From Carallia brachiata (Eukaryota > Streptophyta > Magnoliopsida > Malpighiales > Rhizophoraceae), in assembly GCA_021464245.1 (NCBI GenBank), contig JADCRB010000106.1, positions 1,822,247-1,886,246 on the forward strand: 64,000 nt of DNA, read 5' to 3'. The notes under the pieces are model-generated. The model was not told the origin of the DNA. It did no database searches and saw only the letters and a list, made by a program, of their open reading frames with translations. The translations under genes and the position numbers were made by a program. Of this stretch, positions 57,589-64,000 are shown piece by piece (the stretch's first letter is position 1; each line of letters opens with the position of its first letter).

Positions 57589-60500
57589 ACAGCAATAGCA
57601 ACAAAACCAAACTCCTTCCTGCGTGAGTATAAAAGCAGAGACGATAACAACAGCAAAAGTAGACTCCTTGCCTGGAAGGATATAAAAGGCAAAAAGTACA
57701 AAAAAAAAACTATACTGCTTGCCTGTGCGAGCATAAAAGGCGAGATAGTAACAATAGCAAAACAGACACTAGTCCGTTTGAGTATAAAAGACGAGACGAC
57801 AACAACAACAAAAGCAAACTCCTTGCCGGTAAGAATATAGAAGGAGATGGCAACAACAAAGCATACTCCTTGTCGGCCGAGTATAAAAGGCGAGACAGCA
57901 ACAACAAAGCATGTTCATTGCCAGCACAGGTGCAAAAGGCGACACGACAACAACAACAAAAGTAGGACCCACAGAGGTATAAAAGTTGTAAAGTACAACA
58001 ACACAAGTATACTCCTTCCCTGCACGGGTATAAAAGTGAGGCGGTTACAACAGCAAAACAGACTCCTGGCCCGCACATCCATAAAAGGTGAGACTGCAAC
58101 AACAACAAAAGCAGGCTCCTTGCCCACATGAATAGTAAAGACGAAAAGTACAACAACAAAAGTAAACTTCTTGTCTACACAAGCATAAAAGGCAAGGTAG
58201 CAACAACAGCAAAGCAGACTCCTAGCCCGTATGTGTAAAAAAGGCGAGACAATAACCATAACAAAAGTAGACTCCTTGCCTACAAGAGCATAAAAAGCGA
58301 GACGGTAATAATAGCAAGGCTGACTCCTAGCCTGAATGAGCATAAAAGGCGAGAAGGCAACAACAACAAAAGAATACTCCCTACTTGCGCGAATATTAAA
58401 GGCGAGGCAGTAATACTAGCGAAGTAGAATCCTTTCTTGCAAGAGTGTAAAAGGCAGGAGGACGACTACAACGAACTTATGCGCCTTGCCCGCACAAATA
58501 TAAAAGGGGAAAAGAAAATATTAAGGCATACACTTTGCCCACGTGAGTATAAAAGACGAGACAACAACAACAACTAAACGAGACTCCTTTCCCAAAATAA
58601 GTATAAAGGGCAAGACAACAACAACAACGAAAGCAACCTCCTTGCCTGCAAGAGTATAAAAGGTGAGATGGCAACAATAAAGCATGCTTCTTGCCTGCAC
58701 ATGTATAAAAGGCTGGATGGCAACAACAATAAAACGAGACTCCTTGCCCGTAAGAGTATAAAAGACGAAAAGTAGAACAACAAAAGTATACTCCTTGCTC
58801 GAACGAGTATACAAGTTGAGAAGACAACAACAACAAATGCAGTCTCTTTCCCCGCAAAAGTATAAAGAGTGAGATAACAGCAGAAAAGGCGAGACGACAA
58901 CAATGAAAAAACCAGAGTCCCTGCTCGTGCGACTACAAAGGGCGACACGACAATAACAACAAAAGCATGCTCCTTACCCGCACGAGTATAAAAGGCGAGA
59001 CAACAATATCAAAGTATACTCCTTGCCCGCAGGAGTATAAAAGGCGAGGCGACAACAGTAAAGTATGCTCCTTTCACACATGTGTATAAAAAGGAGAGAC
59101 GACAACAATAATAGAACCAGACTCCTTGCCTACACAAGTATAAAAGGGAAGATAGCATTGATAGCAACAATAGCTAAAGCAGACTCCTTACACGCAACAT
59201 CAAAAAAGGCAAGACGGCAACAACAAAGCATGCTGCTTGCCCGCAGAAGTATAAAAGGCTAGACGACAATAACAATATAACAAGACTCCTTGCCTACAAG
59301 AGTATAAAAGGTGAAAAGTGCAATAGCAAAAGGATGCTACTTGCCCGCACGAGTATAAAAGGTGGGATGGCAACAACAACAAAACCAGACTCCTTACCCA
59401 TACGAGTATAAAAGGCGAGACAACAACAACAGTAAAACCAAATTCCTTGCCCGTAAGACTATAAAACGCGAAAAATGCAACCACAATAGTATACCCCTTG
59501 CCTGCATGAGTATACAAGGAGGGACGACAACAACAGCAAAGCAGACTTCTAGCTTGCAAGACTACAAAAGGTGAGACAGTAACAAGAACAAGGGTGGACT
59601 CCTTGCCCACAAGAGCATAAAAGGCAAAAACTACAATAACAAAAGTATGCTCTGTGCCCGCATGAGTACAAATGGCAAGACGGTAACAACAGCAAAGTAA
59701 ACTTATAGCCTGCACAGGAGTAAAAGGCGAGATGACAATAACAACAAAATTAGTCTCCTTCCTTTCAAGAGTACAAAAAGCGAGAGACGGCAGGAAAGCA
59801 TACTCTTTGACCACACGAATATAAAAGGCGAGACGGCAACAACAAAGCTTGCCACTCGCCCATACGAATATAAAAGACAAGACGGCAACAACAACAAAAC
59901 CTGAGTGCTTGCCTGTACATGTATAAATGGCGAGACGACAATAAAAACAAGAGCATACTACTTGGCTGCATGAGTTTAAAAGGCGAAATGGCAACAGCAA
60001 CAGTAAAGTATACTCCATACCTGCACAATTATAAAAGGCGAGACAATAATAACAACAAAACCAGACTCCTTGCCGGCGTGAGTGTAAAAGGCAAGGTAGC
60101 AACAACAACTAAAGCAAACTCCTTGCCCGCAAGAGCATAAAAGGCAAATAGTACAACAACAAAAGCATACTCCTTGCTTTCACAAGCATAAAAGGCGAGA
60201 CGACAACGTCAGCAAAGCAGACTCCTACCCCACACAGGAGTATAGAAGGCGAGACGGCAACAACAACAAAAGCAGACCCCCTGCCTGGAAGAGTATAAAA
60301 TGCGACAAGTATGACAACAAAAGTATACTCTTTACCTACCCTAGTATAAAAGGTAAAACGACAACAACAACAAAACCAGACTCCTTGCTCACATGAGTAT
60401 AAAAAGTGAGACGATAACAGCATTAAATGTAGACTCCTTGCCCATAGTAATGTAAAGTGCAAAAAGTGCAAAAACAAAAGTATACGCTTTGGCCACAAAA

Positions 60501-61580
60501 GTGTAGAAGGCTAAACGACAGCAACAACAAAAGCAGACTCCTTGCCCGTAAGAGCATAAAGGTGACAAGTACAACAACAAAGTGTAGTCCTCGCCCGCCA
60601 GACTATAAAAGGCAAGATGGTAATAACGAAGCATACTCCTTGCTTGCACGACTATAAAAGGCGAGATGACAACAAGAACAAAGCATTATGCATGCCCACA
60701 CGAGTATAAAAGGTAAGACGGTAACAACAAGGCCTACTCCTTACCCGCATGACTATAAAAGGGATGACGGCAACAACAAAGCATGATGCTTGCCTGCACG
60801 AGTATAAAAAGTGAGGTAACAACAACAACAATCCAAGACTCCTTGCCTGTATGAGTGCAAAAGGTGAGAAGGCAATAACAACAAAAGTATACTCCTTGCC
60901 TGCAGGAGTATAAAAGGAGAGACGGCTTCTTTCCTGCACGAGGATAAAGGCGAGACATCAACAACAAAGCATACTCTTTACTCGCATGAGTATAAAAGTC
61001 GAGATGGCAACAACAATAAAACTAGACTCCTTACCCGCTTGAGTATAAAAGGAAAAAGACGACAACAACAATAGAAGCATACTTCTTGCTTGCATGAGTA
61101 TAAAAGCCAAGACGATGACTACTCTAAAACCATACTCCTTGCCCCTACGAGCATAAAAGGCAAGATAGCAACAACAACAAAAGTATACTCCTTCCCTGCA
61201 CGAGTACAAAAGGTGAGACGGCAACAACAACAAAGCATACTCCTAGCTCGTAAGAGCATAAAACAGGAGACATCAAGAACAACAAAACCAAACTCTTTGC
61301 CCAAACGAGTAAAAAAGTTGAGACGGTAACAACAACAAAAGTAGACTCTTTGCCTGCAAGAATACAAAAGGGAAAAAGTACAAAAATAAAATGCAAGACG
61401 ATGACTACACAAAACCAAACTCCTTGCTCGTACGAGCATAAAAGGCAAGACAACAACAACAACAAAAGCATACTCCTTCCCCGCACGAGTACAAAAAAGT
61501 GAGGTGGCAACAATAGCAAAGTAGACTCCTAGCCTATATGACTATAAAAGGGGAGACATCAACAATAACAAAACCAGACT
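57589..61580 (+). repeat. Segmental duplication, copy 2
   Basis: Partner of 49848-54040 (see there for landmarks). Around 59400-60050 it holds monomers not found at the matching place in copy 1, while copy 1 holds the extra 1002-bp unit, so the two have diverged by gain and loss of whole monomer runs as well as by point changes. Confidence 0.8.
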
Positions 61581-64000
61581 GTTTTCCCACACGAGTATAA
61601 AAGGCGAGACAGTAACAACAGCAAAGTAGATGCCTAGGCCGCACGACTATAAAAGGTGGGACGGTAATAACAAGAAGAGCAGGCTCCTCACCCACAAAAC
61701 TATAAAAGGCGAGACGACAACAACAAATCATGTTGATTGCCAGCACGAGCATAAAAGCAAGACGACAACAACAACAAAACCCGACTCCTTGCCTGTAAGA
61801 GCATAAAAGACAAAAGGTACAACAACAAAAGGCGAGACGACAACAACGTCAAAGTAGACTCCTAGTCCACATGAGTAGAAAAGGCGAGATGGCAACAACA
61901 ACGAAACCAGACTCCTTGCTCGCACGAGTATAAAAGCCAAGACAGTAACAATAGCAAATGTAGACTCCTTGCCTACAAGAATACAAAAGGCAAAAAGTAC
62001 AACCGCATGAGTATAAAAGGCAAGATGGTAATAACAGCAGAGTAGACTCCTAGCACGAATGAGTATAAAACACAAGACAGTAACAACAACAAAATCGGAC
62101 TCCTTTCTCGCAAGAGTGTAAAAGGCGAGACAGTAACATTAACAAAAGCAGAGTAGTTGCCCCACAAGAGTATAAAAGGTGACGAGTACAATAGCAAAAG
62201 TATACTCCTCACCTGCACGAGTATAAAAGGCGAGAAGGCAACAACAAAGAATATTCCTTGCTTGTACGTGTGTAAAAGGCAAGAAGATAACAAAAAAGGA
62301 TGCCCTTTGCCTACACGAGTATAACAGAGGAAATGGTAGCAACAACAAAACCATACCCCTTGCCAGAACGAGCATAAAAGGTAAGATGGCTGCAACAACA
62401 AAAACATACTTCTTGCTCGTATGAGTATAAAAGGCAAGATGGCAACAGCAAAGCATACCCCTTGCCCACACTAGTATAAAAGGCAAGATGACAACTATAA
62501 ACAAAAACAGACTCCTTGCCCGAACGAGTATAAAAGGCAAATTGCTAACAACAAGAAAAGCATTCTCCTTGCCCACACGAGCATAAAAGTCAAAAAAATG
62601 ACAACGACAAAGCTAGACTACTTACCCGTACGACTATAAAAGGCTAGATGACAACTACACAAAAGTAGACTCCTTAGCAGTGCGAGTGTAAAAGGCGAGA
62701 CGACAACGACAACAAATGCATACTCCTTGCATGCACAAGTATAAAAGGCGAGACGACGACAACAACAAATGCATACTCCTTGCATGCACAAGTACAAAAG
62801 GCGAGACGGTAACAGTAAAGCATACTCCTTGCCCGCAAGAGCATGAAAGGCGAGGCAGCAACAACAAAGCATGCTCCTTACTTGCACGAGTATAAAAGGT
62901 GAGACGACATTAGCAAAGCTTAGTCTTTGCCCCCATGAGTATAAAAGGCGAGCGGTAACAACAACAAAACTAGTATCCTTGCCAGCATGACTATAAAAAG
63001 CAATACAGCAACAACAACTAAAGCAGACTCGTTCGCCGCAATAGTATAGAAGGTAAAGTCCAACAACAAAAGCATACTTAATGCCCATATATGTATCAAA
63101 GGTAAGACGGGAACAATAACATAAACTACGCGAGTGTAAAAGGCGAGAGAACAGCAACAGTAAAATCAGACTCTTTGCCCCACAAGAGTAACAAAGGCGA
63201 CAAGTACAACAACAAAACCAAACTCTTTGTCAACATGAGCATAAAAGTCGAGACAGCAGCAGCAGTAAAAGTAGACTCCTTGCCTGCAAGAGCATAAATG
63301 GCGAAAAATAAAACAACTAAAGTATACTCCTTGCCTGCATGATGAGAAAAAGAGAGACAGTAACCACAGCAAAATAGACTCTCAGCCTGCACAAGTGAAA
63401 GGGCTAAACGGCACCAGCAACAAAAGCAGACTCTTTGCCCACATGAGTATAAAAGATGAGATAGCAACAACAGAGCATACTCTTTTCCCGCACCAACATA
63501 AACGGCATGACGGCAACAACAAAGCATGCTGCTTGCCCACACAAGAATGAAAAGCAGCATATTAACAACAACAAAACCAAGCTCCATACCCGTACGATTA
63601 TAAAAGGCGAGACTACAACAATAATAAAAGCATTCTTGCTGCCAACATGAGTATAAAATGCGAGATGACAACAGTAAAACATACTCCTTAACCACAGGAG
63701 TATAAAAGGCGAGACAGCAACAATAATAAATGCATACTTGCTGCCAACATGAATATAAAAGGCGACATGGCAATAGTAAAGCATACTCCTTACCCACATG
63801 AGTATAAAAGGCGAGACAGCAACAACAACGAAAGCAGACTCCTTTCCTGCAAGAAGTATAACAACAAAAGTACGCTCTTTGCCTGCACAAGTATAAAAGG
63901 CAAGATGATAACAACAACAAATCTAAACTTCCTGCCTGCAAGGGCATAAAGGAGAGATAGCAATAACAACAAAAGTAGACTTTTGCCCGTAAGAGTACAA

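Larger units (their letters stand above)
43563..64000 (+). repeat. Satellite block 4 (~20.4 kb, continues past the window)
   Basis: Plus-form satellite to the end of the window without interruption by retrotransposon or rRNA. It contains the clearest higher-order structure of the window: periods of about 820, 359, 1002 and 409 bp and a ~4-kb segmental duplication. Its last 250 bp match a stretch of block 1 (about 10010-10270). No gene is seen. Confidence 0.93.

Noticed and set aside
30587..64000. Centromeric satellite assignment
   Set aside because: The monomer is far shorter than typical 150-180 bp plant centromere repeats, and the neighbours are rDNA. Three monomers near 153 bp is suggestive only. 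CENH3 ChIP would be needed.

Overview
The window looks like nuclear DNA from a land plant, probably a seed plant, in a decayed ribosomal-DNA or heterochromatic block. The grounds are plant-type 18S and 25S rRNA fragments, an intergenic spacer with subrepeats, and Ty3/gypsy chromovirus retrotransposons primed by initiator tRNA-Met. I see no intact protein-coding gene. Every coding segment is a broken gag or pol piece.

Three components are interleaved. (1) A tandem satellite of about 47-54 bp per monomer fills roughly 44 kb (about 69%) in four blocks: 3279-12633, 21798-23393 (reverse orientation), 30587-43172 and 43563-64000 (runs off the window). Each monomer has a CTCCTTGCCCGCACGAG-like part, a TATAAAAGGCGAGAC-like part and a CAA-rich tail. 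Older and younger higher-order repeats are visible. (2) Pieces of one chromovirus family lie at 1-3280, 12634-13961, 15243-19044, 23394-25681 and 26549-30586, with LTRs of 737-868 bp. (3) rDNA pieces: 18S nt ~346 to near the 3' end (13962-15235), a second 18S piece fused to the 25S 3' end and spacer (19045-21797), the 18S 5' end with ETS and spacer on the minus strand (25682-26548), and a deleted middle-25S piece (43173-43560).

Layout: minus element A and a shared LTR (1-2992); inverted join to a plus RT fragment (2993-3280); satellite block 1; integrase tail, PPT and LTR (12634-13961); 18S; minus element C with LTR (15243-19044); 18S/25S/IGS; satellite block 2; minus element D with LTR; 18S 5' end, ETS and spacer; minus element E (26651-30586); then satellite to the end, broken only by the 25S piece.

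The main discovery is that all three outer LTR termini visible here abut the same nucleotide of 18S rRNA, with the 5-bp word CCTAC repeated at both sides. One insertion is in the opposite orientation to the others. This points to a chromovirus that uses a fixed site in 18S rDNA, or to one strong hotspot. The second is that the satellite sits inside the retrotransposon: it interrupts the reverse transcriptase at the YLDD motif, the integrase and the protease, and it also abuts the rDNA spacer. The satellite may therefore have been spread through rDNA and retrotransposon copies together.
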